A stretch of DNA of 64,000 nt. It comes from Defluviitaleaceae bacterium. Its GTDB lineage: Bacteria; Bacillota; Clostridia; Lachnospirales; WQUN01. Of the stretch, positions 1 through 7,857 are shown one piece after another. The stretch spans positions 294 to 64,293 of the forward strand of contig WQSG01000007.1 in the NCBI GenBank assembly GCA_009788055.1. Reading direction: 5' to 3'. Every line of letters starts with the position of its first letter. The first letter of the stretch is position 1. The translations under genes and the position numbers were made by a program. The notes under the pieces are model-generated. The model had not been told where the DNA came from. It ran no database searches and saw nothing but the letters and a program-made list of their open reading frames with translations.

Positions 1-29
1 TGCAAAATAGCGAAAGGGGGATGGATATT

Positions 30-233
30 ATGTGGAGCAAAGGCGAAATTAACGGTTACAAATACGAAGTTAAGCACTATGGCGAGGGTTCGCATTACGG
101 CATAGACGGGGGCAAGGTTTCCAAGCTGGCGATATATAAAGACGGAAAATGGGTTTACAACTATGACAGAGGCTTGGATTTTGATAAACTTGACGGGGCT
201 GGCAAAGCCGCTTATGTTGAAATTCTTAATTGA
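30..233 (+). CDS. Small conserved hypothetical protein (67 aa)
   Basis: The start at 30 is preferred over an in-frame ATG at 21 because the AAAGGGGG ribosome binding site ends at 20, which suits 30 and is too close for 21. The protein is small, soluble and rich in Gly, Lys, Tyr and Asp, with a pattern WSKGEINGYKYEVKHY followed by GIDGGKVSKL. It resembles short uncharacterised proteins common in Clostridia, possibly a DUF7678-type family, but that link is from memory and unverified. No membrane segment or signal peptide is visible. The function is unknown. It lies upstream of a toxin-antitoxin pair that has its own promoter. Confidence 0.6.
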   Translation: MWSKGEINGYKYEVKHYGEGSHYGIDGGKVSKLAIYKDGKWVYNYDRGLDFDKLDGAGKAAYVEILN

Positions 234-262
234 TACAATTGAAAAATCCTCGCATATAAGGT

Positions 263-291
263 TTGCGGATTATAAAGAATGCATATATAAT
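263..291 (+). promoter_or_regulatory. Sigma-A promoter for the MNT/HEPN pair
   Basis: TTGCGG (263-268) and TATAAT (286-291) are separated by 17 bp. The promoter lies 20 bp upstream of the antitoxin start, with the ribosome binding site GGAGG between them. Confidence 0.6.
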
Positions 292-311
292 AGGAAGCGG
301 AGGTGACACTA

Positions 312-695
312 ATGACTCTTATGACATCTGACTCATCAAATACATTTACAGAAGAACAAGTCAATTTTATTTCTCAAAGTGTTGTAAATACAGCACAGCA
401 GATTTGTGGAGATAAATTGCGCGACGTCATCTTGTACGGCTCGTATGCCAGAGGTGATTATAAGGACTGGTCAGATATGGACATCATGGTGCTTGCCGAT
501 GCCAATGACATGGAATGCAAACAAATGGACAAACAAATAACGGAAAATCTTATGGATTTAATTTATCAAGCAAATCTCCTTTTATCTGTTATTGTTACGC
601 CATATACACACTTTGAACGCATGAAGAAAGACTATCCCCTGTATAGGAATGTAGAAAACGAGGGGAAGCGTTTATGCTCACCGATAACCGCATAG
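312..695 (+). CDS. MNT-type nucleotidyltransferase, antitoxin of an MNT/HEPN pair
   Basis: This is a 127-residue minimal nucleotidyltransferase. It contains the GSx10DxD signature: GSYARGDYKDWSDMD, with a third acidic region further on. In the MntA/HepT family such enzymes neutralise the partner HEPN toxin by transferring AMP to it; that is family knowledge and not shown here. GGAGG at 299-303 places the start at ATG 312, not at an upstream GTG at 303. The 3' end overlaps the downstream HEPN gene by 22 bp, so the two are translationally coupled, as expected for a toxin-antitoxin operon. Confidence 0.85.
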   Translation: MTLMTSDSSNTFTEEQVNFISQSVVNTAQQICGDKLRDVILYGSYARGDYKDWSDMDIMVLADANDMECKQMDKQITENLMDLIYQANLLLSVIVTPYTHFERMKKDYPLYRNVENEGKRLCSPITA

Positions 696-1099
696 CTTTG
701 GCGCAAGTACGCATTGACCACGCCAAAGAAGATTTGCTTACTGCAGAAGAGAATTACAAAAATAAACGATATAAAGCGGTAAACAACCGTGTGTATTACG
801 CTATATTCCACTCGATTCGTGCGATATTAGCCTTGGATGGCGTTGACTTCAAATCCCACAGCAGTGTTTTGGGGTACTTTAATAAAAATTATATTCATAC
901 AAACATTTTAGACCGCTCTTTAGGCAGTGCTGTGGTTTGGGCTTCGAAGGCTCGAAATGACAGCGATTACAATGATTTCTACACTATAATACCGGAAGAT
1001 GTCAAAAGCAACATTGAATCTGCGCGTGTTTTATTTTCTGCTGTTGAGGAATATATAGAAAAACGATTGAGTGCCGAGGGCGATAGTGACCCCATTTAA
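674..1099 (+). CDS. HEPN-domain protein, probable toxin partner
   Basis: The 141-residue all-helical protein matches the HEPN family: YKAVNNRVYYAIFHSIRAIL, then RNDSDYNDFY near the C-terminus. It starts inside the nucleotidyltransferase gene, with GAGGGGAAG as ribosome binding site. HEPN toxins of the HepT class cleave RNA through an Rx4-6H motif. The expected histidine is absent here: the arginine is followed by NDSDYNDFY. The protein may therefore belong to the PF05168 subgroup that keeps R..DY but lacks the RNase histidine. Pairing with the MNT gene supports a toxin-antitoxin role, but ribonuclease activity is uncertain. Confidence 0.75.
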   Translation: MLTDNRIALAQVRIDHAKEDLLTAEENYKNKRYKAVNNRVYYAIFHSIRAILALDGVDFKSHSSVLGYFNKNYIHTNILDRSLGSAVVWASKARNDSDYNDFYTIIPEDVKSNIESARVLFSAVEEYIEKRLSAEGDSDPI

Positions 1100-1112
1100 C
1101 TCCTGTGCGATA

Positions 1113-1343
1113 ATGAAGGTGTGTCTTGTGTTGAATGAAGCTGAAAAACGTGGATGGGATGCAGTAGATGATGCCGCTGAACGCGCCGGAGGGTATTTGG
1201 CAACGCCTAAACGTCCGCTTGTGATTGAGTATGATTACAGGGCTATGACTAAATACTGTGCTGAAAAAAATATCTCAAAAATGGAATTGACAGAAGATGA
1301 GTTGAAAATGTTTGAGTATGAAGAGCCTTTAGCTTACGCTTAA
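1113..1343 (+). CDS. Hypothetical protein (about 76 aa) downstream of the MNT/HEPN pair
   Basis: A short acidic ORF begins just after the HEPN stop. Candidate starts are ATG 1113 and GTG 1128; AAGGTG at 1116-1121 would serve the GTG. The sequence has a helical N-terminal part (NEAEKRGWDAVDDAAERAGG) and an acidic C-terminal part (MELTEDELKMFEYEE). I do not recognise the family. It ends before a strong terminator at 1365-1410, so it probably closes the same transcript. It could be a third component of the pair or an unrelated gene. Confidence 0.4.
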   Translation: MKVCLVLNEAEKRGWDAVDDAAERAGGYLATPKRPLVIEYDYRAMTKYCAEKNISKMELTEDELKMFEYEEPLAYA

Positions 1344-1364
1344 CATCAGCAGTTATGGACAATC

Positions 1365-1410
1365 TGCCCCACATATGCTTGTAAATAAGCTGTATGTGGG
1401 GCATTTTTGT
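1365..1410 (+). terminator. Rho-independent terminator
   Basis: An 11-bp perfect stem (TGCCCCACATA with TATGTGGGGCA) is followed by TTTTTG. It ends the 312-1343 transcription unit. Confidence 0.85.
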
Positions 1411-1480
1411 ATCAAGCATCCATAAATATGTTATAATTTACCAGTTGAAATGTTTTTATTGGCAGGAGATGTTTTTTACC

Positions 1481-2218
1481 GTGACAACCAAACTTGGAAA
1501 ATATATTCACTTTGAAGGCAACGAATACGAAGCCGCAAATGTTACCACTCATAGCGAAACACACGAAGAAAAAGTAAAATGTGGCGAATGCACCGAGCAA
1601 CGGTTTGTTCCCTTCGATGCTCAAGCGGTCGAGAAGCACTTGAAAGGGGAACTGACCATCGGCGTATACCCCATGTTCCCCGATGAAACGTGCCGCTTCC
1701 TTGCCTTCGACTTCGATGCGAAGGTATATGCCCCTGCGGAACTGCGCCGCGACGTTTCCGCTATTCGCGAGGTGTGCGCCGAATTGGATATTTGTATGGC
1801 AGTAGAACGCTCTCGTTCCGGCAAAGGCATTCATTTTTGGATTTTCTTTGCGGAAAATACCCCTGTAAATATTGCACGTAAATTTGGAAGTGGTATTATA
1901 ACCTACGCCATGAACAAGCACCATGAACTGCCATTCAAAACATATGACCGCCTCATTCCAACCCAAGATAGTCTACCAAAAGGCGGCTTTGGCAATTTAA
2001 TTGCCCTGCCATTGCAAAAATATCCGCGCAAGCATGGCAATAGCGTATTTGTAGATGATAATTTTAACCCATATGCCGACCAATGGAATTATCTGCACAA
2101 TGTCAAAAAGTACACGATTACGGAAATAGAAAAATTTATCAGACAATTAACGCCGGACGGAGAATTAGGCGAACTGCACAGGATGGAAACCTCTTATGCA
2201 AGCCTCGGAGCATTTTGA
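1481..2218 (+). CDS. Archaeo-eukaryotic primase core, TOTE conflict-system type (probable remnant)
   Basis: A start at GTG 1481 (245 aa) is chosen because AGGAGA lies at 1464-1469; an in-frame ATG at 1469 overlaps that site. The protein has a CxxC pair (VKCGEC), the catalytic FDFDAK motif (residues 76-81), RSRSGKGIHFWIFF (about 110-123) and GGFGNLIALPLQK. These match the archaeo-eukaryotic primase (AEP) domain of the TOTE system, as I recall the family. Full TOTE proteins also carry helicase and nuclease domains, which are absent. A -10 box TATAAT sits at 1432-1437. It is either a decayed TOTE gene or a stand-alone AEP; the intact catalytic motifs argue against long decay. Confidence 0.65.
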   Translation: MTTKLGKYIHFEGNEYEAANVTTHSETHEEKVKCGECTEQRFVPFDAQAVEKHLKGELTIGVYPMFPDETCRFLAFDFDAKVYAPAELRRDVSAIREVCAELDICMAVERSRSGKGIHFWIFFAENTPVNIARKFGSGIITYAMNKHHELPFKTYDRLIPTQDSLPKGGFGNLIALPLQKYPRKHGNSVFVDDNFNPYADQWNYLHNVKKYTITEIEKFIRQLTPDGELGELHRMETSYASLGAF

Positions 2219-2222
2219 CTCT

Positions 2223-2414
2223 ATGGAAACTTTGAAGCTGTGGTACGAAAAGAACAAACACGAATACATCTTTATAAATGAGTATGACGAAGAAAAATCG
2301 TTTGACGGATTTCTAGCCGATATTCACAAGCGCAAAGATGACCCAAATTTGAAAGAAGGAACACAGGGAAAATGTGCCGCCGGTTTCAGATGGGAGTACC
2401 GAAAATTTTCGTAA
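2223..2414 (+). CDS. Short hypothetical protein or gene fragment
   Basis: A 63-codon frame follows the primase gene; it can also be opened from ATG 2196, inside that gene. It contains KHEYIFINEYDEEKSF and ends with CAAGFRWEYRKFS. The ending resembles the GGFRWxYK element of NUMOD-type DNA-binding modules in homing endonucleases, but that is a loose resemblance. No good ribosome binding site is visible. It may be the remains of a longer gene from the same accessory patch. Confidence 0.25.
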   Translation: METLKLWYEKNKHEYIFINEYDEEKSFDGFLADIHKRKDDPNLKEGTQGKCAAGFRWEYRKFS

Positions 2415-2811
2415 ATTATAGGGAAAATATGCGGGATTTATCGTCTTAAAGAGGCTCAACCTTGCAACAGCTTGTATACGGACGCGGCTACAAATCGCAA
2501 ACACCGATATCTGTGATAAGTTTAACGCAACCATCGCAGATTCCTGCAAGTACGCCTGTGAAGCCGTTACCGGAAAGGCCGCCGGATTTTGTAAAAATTG
2601 TTACTGTTTGGCCGATATAGCGAGCCATGCTTTCGATTAAACATCCACTCATGGTTAATCCTCCTTTTTTTTCGATGATAGTACATACTGCCGCAGTTGC
2701 CGCCGGAAGGGGCGTTTACGTTCTTGCCCCCAATTTCTACCGGCGACTAATCTATGGCAAAGGAACAGTGCTTGTTCCTAGTTACATACTATGGCGGGGT
2801 GTTCGTTTGTG
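2415..2811 (+). other. Gene-free accessory stretch
   Basis: No convincing gene is seen between the short frame ending at 2414 and the radC promoter. One frame from about 2461 to 2641 has cysteine-rich coding-like character but no start codon. A 19-bp palindrome (AGGAACA gtgct TGTTCCT) lies at 2761-2779. Confidence 0.4.
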
Positions 2812-2840
2812 TTACAAGCTATGTAAAAATGTGCTATATT
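2812..2840 (+). promoter_or_regulatory. Probable promoter of radC
   Basis: TTACAA (2812-2817) and TATATT (2835-2840) are 17 bp apart. They lie 30 bp before the radC start and just after the 19-bp palindrome at 2761-2779. Confidence 0.5.
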
Positions 2841-2870
2841 TGTATCATTCAGAAAAAAGGAGGCGATAAA

Positions 2871-3563
2871 ATGGCGGACAACCCTCACAAAGGACATCGC
2901 GAAAGAATGCGCAACCGCTACCGCAGTGAAGGACTGGACGGCTTTGCCGACCACGAAGTGCTGGAGCTTTTGCTGTTTTATTGCTACCCGCAGTGCAACA
3001 CAAACACTCACGCGCACAGAATGCTAAAAGAATTCGGCTCGTTGCACAACTTATTTGAAACCGATGTTGAAACCCTCATGAGCACCCTAAAATGCACCGA
3101 GAACATAGCCGTTCTTCTAAACTTCATACCCGCGCTTGCAAACCGTTACGGCAAAAGCAAGTGGGCGAAAAAAACGCTAATCGAAAATGAAACCATCGCA
3201 GGCGAATACGCCCTAAACCTATTCCTTGGCGAAATAGACGAAAAATTTTACGTCCTCTGTCTTGGCAAACAATATCAACTAATCAACACCGTTCTCATCT
3301 CCGAAGGCACCGTTGACGAAGCCGCCGTTTACCTGCGCGAAATAATGTCTGCCGCCCTAAAAAACAACGCCACCGCAGTAATCCTCACACACAACCACCC
3401 CGGCGGCACAGCCAAACCATCCAACCCCGACATCTCCGCAACCCGCCAAATAATCGACAGCCTCGCCTCCGTAAACATAGACGTCCTCGACCACATAATA
3501 GCCGCCGGCGACACATACTACTCCTTCGCCGCACGGCGGAAACACGTACGGGGGTATTATTAA
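2871..3563 (+). CDS. radC: RadC-family JAB-domain protein
   Basis: The start at ATG 2871 follows AAAGGAGGCGATAAA. The 230-residue protein has an N-terminal helix-hairpin-helix-like region and a C-terminal JAB/MPN metalloprotease-like domain with LTHNHPGG and a downstream SATRQIIDS helix and DHIIA. The HNHPGG histidines and a downstream Asp would bind zinc. Despite the historical name, RadC proteins have no established repair role. The gene is convergent with recG, and the shared 3' region is occupied by a palindromic repeat. Confidence 0.85.
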   Translation: MADNPHKGHRERMRNRYRSEGLDGFADHEVLELLLFYCYPQCNTNTHAHRMLKEFGSLHNLFETDVETLMSTLKCTENIAVLLNFIPALANRYGKSKWAKKTLIENETIAGEYALNLFLGEIDEKFYVLCLGKQYQLINTVLISEGTVDEAAVYLREIMSAALKNNATAVILTHNHPGGTAKPSNPDISATRQIIDSLASVNIDVLDHIIAAGDTYYSFAARRKHVRGYY

Positions 3564-3566
3564 AAG

Positions 3567-3725
3567 AAAGACCTCGGGGGTTTCACACCCGAACCCCCAC
3601 AAGGGATTTCATCCCTTGACCCTATCTTTGAAAACCGCGTATGCGGTTTTCAGGTTAAAGTTTTTTGTCGAACTTTTTTTCAAAAAAGTTCGTGGGGGTG
3701 TGGGGGCAACGCCCCCACGATATCT
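3567..3725. repeat. Palindromic repeat family, copy 1 (forms the recG 3' end)
   Basis: This near-full-length copy (about 159 bp) starts AAGACCTCGGGGG and contains hairpins CAAGGGA...TCCCTTG, AAAACCGCGTATGCGGTTTT and GAACTTTTTTTC/AAAAAAGTTC. It ends in a GGGGGC...GCCCCC arm near 3718. It lies between convergent radC and recG and supplies the last codons and the stop codon of recG. Confidence 0.85.
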
Positions 3726-5749
3726 TTATTCGCAATAGCCTCCTCTTGTGCGATTTTTAGAATGTCCAAGTCGCGGTAGAGGTTGGCTATTTTGAATTCG
3801 GGGAGACCGTGCTGGCGCGTGCCGAAGAAATCGCCTGCGCCGCGCTGTTCCAGGTCTAGTTCGGCAAGGCGAAAACCGTCGGTGGTTTGGGTCATGGCGT
3901 TCATGCGGGAAGTGGTTTGTTCGTTTTTGGAATTGGTTATGAGAACGCAGTGGGATTGGGCAGTGCCGCGCCCAACGCGCCCGCGAAGCTGATGCAGTTG
4001 CGACAGTCCGAAACGCTCTGCGTTTTCTATTACGATTAGTGTCGCGTTGGGTACGTGTACGCCAACTTCGATTACGGTGGTGGAGATGATTACGTCTGTT
4101 TTTCCGGCTTTGAAGTCGTCCATGGTCTGCTGTTTTTCGGCGGGTTTCATGCGCCCGTGCAGATATGCTATTTGCAAGGAGGGCAGGGCTTCGCGCAGTT
4201 CGTTTGTGTACGCGGTTACGTTTTGCAATTCGGTTTTGGTGGGCGCAGTGTCTTGATTTTCTTGTATTGCGGGGCAAATTACATAGGCTTGTCGGTTTTG
4301 TGATGTCTCTTTTAATATGAAGTTGTTGATTCTTTCGCGGTATGAAGAATTGACGCAATATGTTTTTATCGCTTGCCGCCCCGGCGGATATTCGTCGATG
4401 ACGGAAATATCCAAATCACCATAGAGAATCAGCCCCAACGTGCGCGGAATGGGCGTTGCCGTCATAACCAAAACGTGCGGCGCATATTCGTCGGGCGAAC
4501 CTTTTTGCGTCAACGCCAACCGCTGGTTTACGCCGAAACGGTGCTGTTCGTCGGTGATGCACAGGCCAAGACAAGCGTATTCCACGCCGTCTTGGATAAG
4601 CGCGTGTGTGCCGATTATTATTTTCGCGCTACCGTCTTTTATCTTTGCCAACGCTTCGCGCTTTGCTTTTGCCGTAAGACTCCCCGTAAGAAGAACCGCC
4701 CCAATACCTCGCGGCGCGAAAAGTTTTTCGCATTGTACAAAATGCTGGGTCGCAAGAACATCTGTGGGTGCCATCAACGCCGTCTGATATCCGCTTTGCG
4801 CCGCAAGATACGCCGCCGCAAACGCAACCGCCGTTTTCCCGCTTCCCACGTCTCCCTGCACCAACCTGTTCATGCGTATTCCGCAGGAAATATCTTTCGC
4901 AATCTCCGCAAGAACACGCGCTTGCGCCCCTGTCGGCGCGAACTCCAGCCACTCCAAAAAAGGCGCGTAATCCGCACACGAAAACACAATCCCCTTCTGC
5001 GCCTTCACAACCTCCTTTATCTGCAAAAGCGCGACCTGCATGAAAAATAATTCCTCAAAAACCAATCTGCGCCGCGCATGGTGAAACATCTCATCCGTCT
5101 CCGGAAAATGAATATTGCGAATTGCCATCTCCCTATCGCACAAATCATATTTTTCCCTTAACTCCCGCGAAATGTTCTCCTCGAACAATCCCCCTGTTAA
5201 AGTTTTTGTCGAACTTTTTTCAAAAAGTTCGTTGGGGTTCGGGGACAAAGTCCCCGAGAACTTTAGTGCTTCATAAATCAATGCACGAAAAGTTTTCTGC
5301 GAATACAGCTTGGGAACGGTGTAAACGGGTACTATTCTCCCGCCGGAAAGTTCGGTTTCGCCTGCGGCCTCGTAGTCGGGCGATTGCATTTGCAGGATTG
5401 TTCCTTGTTCGCGAATCTTCCCCGTAAAAAGGTATTCGCCGCCCTTCTTGAAATTTTTTTTGAGATATGGTTGGTTGAACCAGATTATTTCTAAAGTGCC
5501 TGTGTGGTCTTTTATTTTCAGCTTGGTTACGGTGAAACGCTTTAGCGTGACACACTCCGGCTCAAACGCAACAATGCCGCGAATTGTATTCACGGCATCG
5601 GGAATAAGCTCCGCAATGGTTTTTACATTACTGCGGTCGTCGTAATCACGGGGGAAATGTTCCAGCAAATCTGCAACGGTAAATATCCCCGCAGATTGCA
5701 AAGCGTGGGCACGTTTCGCGCCCACGCCTGAAAGTTCTGTTATAAACAT
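3680..5749 (-). CDS. recG: ATP-dependent DNA helicase RecG with repeat-derived insert and tail
   Basis: RecG (689 aa) reverses stalled replication forks and processes recombination intermediates. Visible parts are an N-terminal wedge/OB region, Walker A GDVGSGKTAVA, TDEQHRFG (Walker B; DEQH box), MTATPIPRT and the C-terminal helicase motif LHGRMKPAEK with QLRGRVGRG. Residues about 163-186 are translated from an in-frame copy of the palindromic repeat, and the last dozen residues (GALPPHPHELF) come from another copy that also supplies the TGA. The helicase motifs are intact, so the protein is probably functional. It is last in an operon with asp23 and fakA (2 bp between fakA and recG). Confidence 0.95.
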   Translation of the reverse strand: MFITELSGVGAKRAHALQSAGIFTVADLLEHFPRDYDDRSNVKTIAELIPDAVNTIRGIVAFEPECVTLKRFTVTKLKIKDHTGTLEIIWFNQPYLKKNFKKGGEYLFTGKIREQGTILQMQSPDYEAAGETELSGGRIVPVYTVPKLYSQKTFRALIYEALKFSGTLSPNPNELFEKSSTKTLTGGLFEENISRELREKYDLCDREMAIRNIHFPETDEMFHHARRRLVFEELFFMQVALLQIKEVVKAQKGIVFSCADYAPFLEWLEFAPTGAQARVLAEIAKDISCGIRMNRLVQGDVGSGKTAVAFAAAYLAAQSGYQTALMAPTDVLATQHFVQCEKLFAPRGIGAVLLTGSLTAKAKREALAKIKDGSAKIIIGTHALIQDGVEYACLGLCITDEQHRFGVNQRLALTQKGSPDEYAPHVLVMTATPIPRTLGLILYGDLDISVIDEYPPGRQAIKTYCVNSSYRERINNFILKETSQNRQAYVICPAIQENQDTAPTKTELQNVTAYTNELREALPSLQIAYLHGRMKPAEKQQTMDDFKAGKTDVIISTTVIEVGVHVPNATLIVIENAERFGLSQLHQLRGRVGRGTAQSHCVLITNSKNEQTTSRMNAMTQTTDGFRLAELDLEQRGAGDFFGTRQHGLPEFKIANLYRDLDILKIAQEEAIANKDIVGALPPHPHELF
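5196..5263. repeat. Palindromic repeat family, copy 2 (in frame inside recG)
   Basis: This half-copy (about 68 bp) contains GTTAAAGTTTTTGTCGAAC, the GAAC/GTTC hairpin and GGGGAC...GTCCCC, ending GAGAACTTTA. It is translated on the minus strand as part of RecG (SGTLSPNPNELFEKSSTKTL) and keeps the frame open. Confidence 0.9.
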
Positions 5750-5751
5750 AT

Positions 5752-7395
5752 TTACTCCACAGACAAAATGAAACTGTAAATCGGTTGGCCGCCGTCGTAA
5801 AGTTCCAGTTCTACTTGCGGATATTTTTTTGTAACGTATTCGCCAAGTTCTTCGGCGTCTTTGGCTGTCGCGCCTTCGCCGTGGAAAATGGAAACAATGT
5901 CCCCGCCGTTTTTAAGCATATGGTCAACCAAGGCGCGGGCGGCAGTTTTCAGATTGCGTTTTACCAAAGCGATATCGCCGTCGTAAATGCACAGGAAATC
6001 GCCCTCTTTTATTTTTTTGTCGTCCAGAACGGTGTCGCGAACGGCTTGGGTAATTTGGCCGCAGTGGGCGACTTCCATGGCTTCGTTCATGGCTTCAAGA
6101 TTTTCCTCGGGGCTTGCGGTATTGTCGAACGCGACAAGACAGGCAACGCCCTGCGGAATATTTTTTGTGGCGGCAACGCCTGTTTTTTTGCCCTTAACAA
6201 GCTTGCCCGCCTGTGACGCCGTTAGGGTAATGTTTTTGTTATTTGGCAAAATTATTACATAGTCGGCGTTTACGCGCTCTGCGGCGCGGGCGATATCTTC
6301 CGCGCTGGGGTTCATGCTTTGACCGCCCTCTATTACAATGTCTGCGCCAAGGCCTTTAAAAAGCTCTGCCATTCCCTTGCCCGAAACTACAGCCACAATA
6401 CCGAGCGGTTTCGGCGGTTCGTTGCTGGTAGAAAAGTCCGTTGTAAGTTCGGCGTTTTGAGCCTTCATGTTGTCGATTTTTATGTTAATAAGCATTCCGA
6501 ATTTCAATGCCTTTTCCATCGCCTTGCCGGGGTTATTTGTGTGAACATGAACTTTAACCAGCCCCATATCTTCAATTACAACAACGGAATCGCCAATGGT
6601 AGGCAGATAATCACGCAAGACTTCTTCCGCGTTATGAGAATGTCCTGTCGGGTGGGTTTGCGAAAGTTCAACAAGAAATTCCGTGCAGTATGCAAACTTG
6701 ATATCATCGGGGTTTATCGTGCCCGCAGTCGTACCTTCCGCCGATTCCGAAGGTGCTTCCAGAAGTTCAATGTCCTCGTGAATAGAAAGAGACTTCAGCG
6801 CACCTTTGAAAAAACATACAATGCCCATTCCGCCCGAATCCACAACGCCCGCTTGTTTCAGCGCGGGAAGCATCGAGGGTGTACGCGCCAGCATTTGGTC
6901 GGATTTTTCCACTACGAATTTTAGGCACTCGTGTATATCTTTTTCATCGAAAGCGATTTCGTGGGCGGCTTCGGCGGCGGCTCGTCCAATCGTAAGCATT
7001 GTGCCTTCCTTGGGTTTCATTACCGCTTTGTATGCCATTTCCGCCGACTTTGCCAACGCAACCGCAAGGTCTTCGGAATTCGCAACCGTTTTGCCCTCCA
7101 GCCCTTTCGCAAAACCGCGAAAAAGCTGCGACAAAATCACACCCGAGTTGCCCCGCGCTCCACGTAACGCACCGTTAGACGCGGCTTTTGCCACGTCCGC
7201 AATATTGGGCGTTGCTTGCGCCATTGCTTCCTTCGCCGCCGCTCTCACCGTATGCCCCATATTGGTTCCCGTATCGCCGTCCGGCACGGGGAACACGTTA
7301 AGCGCGTTAAGCGACGGCGTGTTTTCCGTAATCTCATTCGCGCCGGCAACAAACATATTTTTTAATACTCTGCCGTCTATGCTAATCAATCCCAC
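5752..7395 (-). CDS. fakA: Fatty acid kinase catalytic subunit (DhaL/DAK2 domain)
   Basis: The 547-residue protein has an N-terminal DhaL (DAK2) kinase domain with LNVFPVPDGDTGTNM and GARGNSGVILSQL, followed by the middle and C-terminal FakA regions. FakA phosphorylates fatty acids carried by FakB proteins, feeding them into phospholipid synthesis. No fakB is visible in this window. The start is GTG 7395, preceded by AGGGGGT, 4 bp after the asp23 stop. The asp23-fakA-recG order is the usual Firmicutes neighbourhood. Confidence 0.9.
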   Translation of the reverse strand: MGLISIDGRVLKNMFVAGANEITENTPSLNALNVFPVPDGDTGTNMGHTVRAAAKEAMAQATPNIADVAKAASNGALRGARGNSGVILSQLFRGFAKGLEGKTVANSEDLAVALAKSAEMAYKAVMKPKEGTMLTIGRAAAEAAHEIAFDEKDIHECLKFVVEKSDQMLARTPSMLPALKQAGVVDSGGMGIVCFFKGALKSLSIHEDIELLEAPSESAEGTTAGTINPDDIKFAYCTEFLVELSQTHPTGHSHNAEEVLRDYLPTIGDSVVVIEDMGLVKVHVHTNNPGKAMEKALKFGMLINIKIDNMKAQNAELTTDFSTSNEPPKPLGIVAVVSGKGMAELFKGLGADIVIEGGQSMNPSAEDIARAAERVNADYVIILPNNKNITLTASQAGKLVKGKKTGVAATKNIPQGVACLVAFDNTASPEENLEAMNEAMEVAHCGQITQAVRDTVLDDKKIKEGDFLCIYDGDIALVKRNLKTAARALVDHMLKNGGDIVSIFHGEGATAKDAEELGEYVTKKYPQVELELYDGGQPIYSFILSVE

Positions 7396-7399
7396 GGTT

Positions 7400-7765
7400 T
7401 TATACCCCCTGCTCTGCGCGCACGCTTTCTATATATATATTCACTTCGCGCACCTTCATGCCAACACTCTCTTCCACTTTGTACCGCACATTGCTTTGCA
7501 AAGTGTCCGCTATCGCCACAAGGTTTGTTCCGTAGTCCACTATTATATGAAGCTGTATTACCAGCTCGCCGTTCTCCAGCGTTTTAAGCACCACGCCTTT
7601 GTTAAGGCTTTCAATCTTCAACAGGTTCACCAACCCGTCACGGATACTCTTCGCCGCCATTCCAACCACGCCGCAACATTCCATCGCCGCCAAACCCGCT
7701 ATCCGCGAAATAACTTCATTCTCAATCCCAATCGTTCCGTTCTCCGTCTTGATTTTTGATTGCAT
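7400..7765 (-). CDS. Asp23/Gls24 family envelope stress protein
   Basis: The 121-residue protein carries the Asp23 core: IGIENEVISRIAGLAAMECCGVVGM and a C-terminal VREVNIYIESV. Family members associate with the membrane and respond to envelope stress. ATG 7765 is chosen because GGGAGG lies 9 bp upstream; an in-frame start at 7813 lacks such a site. It is first in the operon with fakA and recG and diverges from the gene at 7858. Confidence 0.9.
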   Translation of the reverse strand: MQSKIKTENGTIGIENEVISRIAGLAAMECCGVVGMAAKSIRDGLVNLLKIESLNKGVVLKTLENGELVIQLHIIVDYGTNLVAIADTLQSNVRYKVEESVGMKVREVNIYIESVRAEQGV

Positions 7766-7804
7766 TGTCGTAACCTCCCTATTGCTTGCTTTGTTGTTGT
7801 GTAT

Positions 7805-7834
7805 ATTATACACTGTGTTACAGTTATATTACAA
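7805..7834 (-). promoter_or_regulatory. Promoter of asp23-fakA-recG
   Basis: On the minus strand, TTGTAA (7829-7834) and TATAAT (7805-7810) are 18 bp apart. They lie 40 bp upstream of asp23, in the short divergent gap with the gene at 7858. Confidence 0.6.
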
Positions 7835-7857
7835 TACTTTCCGAAAGAGGCTGACAT

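Noticed and set aside
2461-2641. Cysteine-rich coding-like frame (YACEAVTGKAAGFCKNCYC)
   Set aside because: It has no start codon, ribosome binding site or family match; at best it is a fragment.
2761-2779. LexA box upstream of radC
   Set aside because: The GAAC and GTTC half-sites are 7 bp apart, whereas the Bacillus-type SOS box has 4; it is kept only as an unassigned palindrome.
3567-3725. CRISPR array made of the palindromic repeats
   Set aside because: Copies are kilobases apart, of varying length, with no regular spacers and no cas genes in the window.
4373-5050. Long plus-strand open frames opposite recG
   Set aside because: They mirror the codon pattern of recG, have no ribosome binding site and give Arg/Pro-rich low-complexity products.
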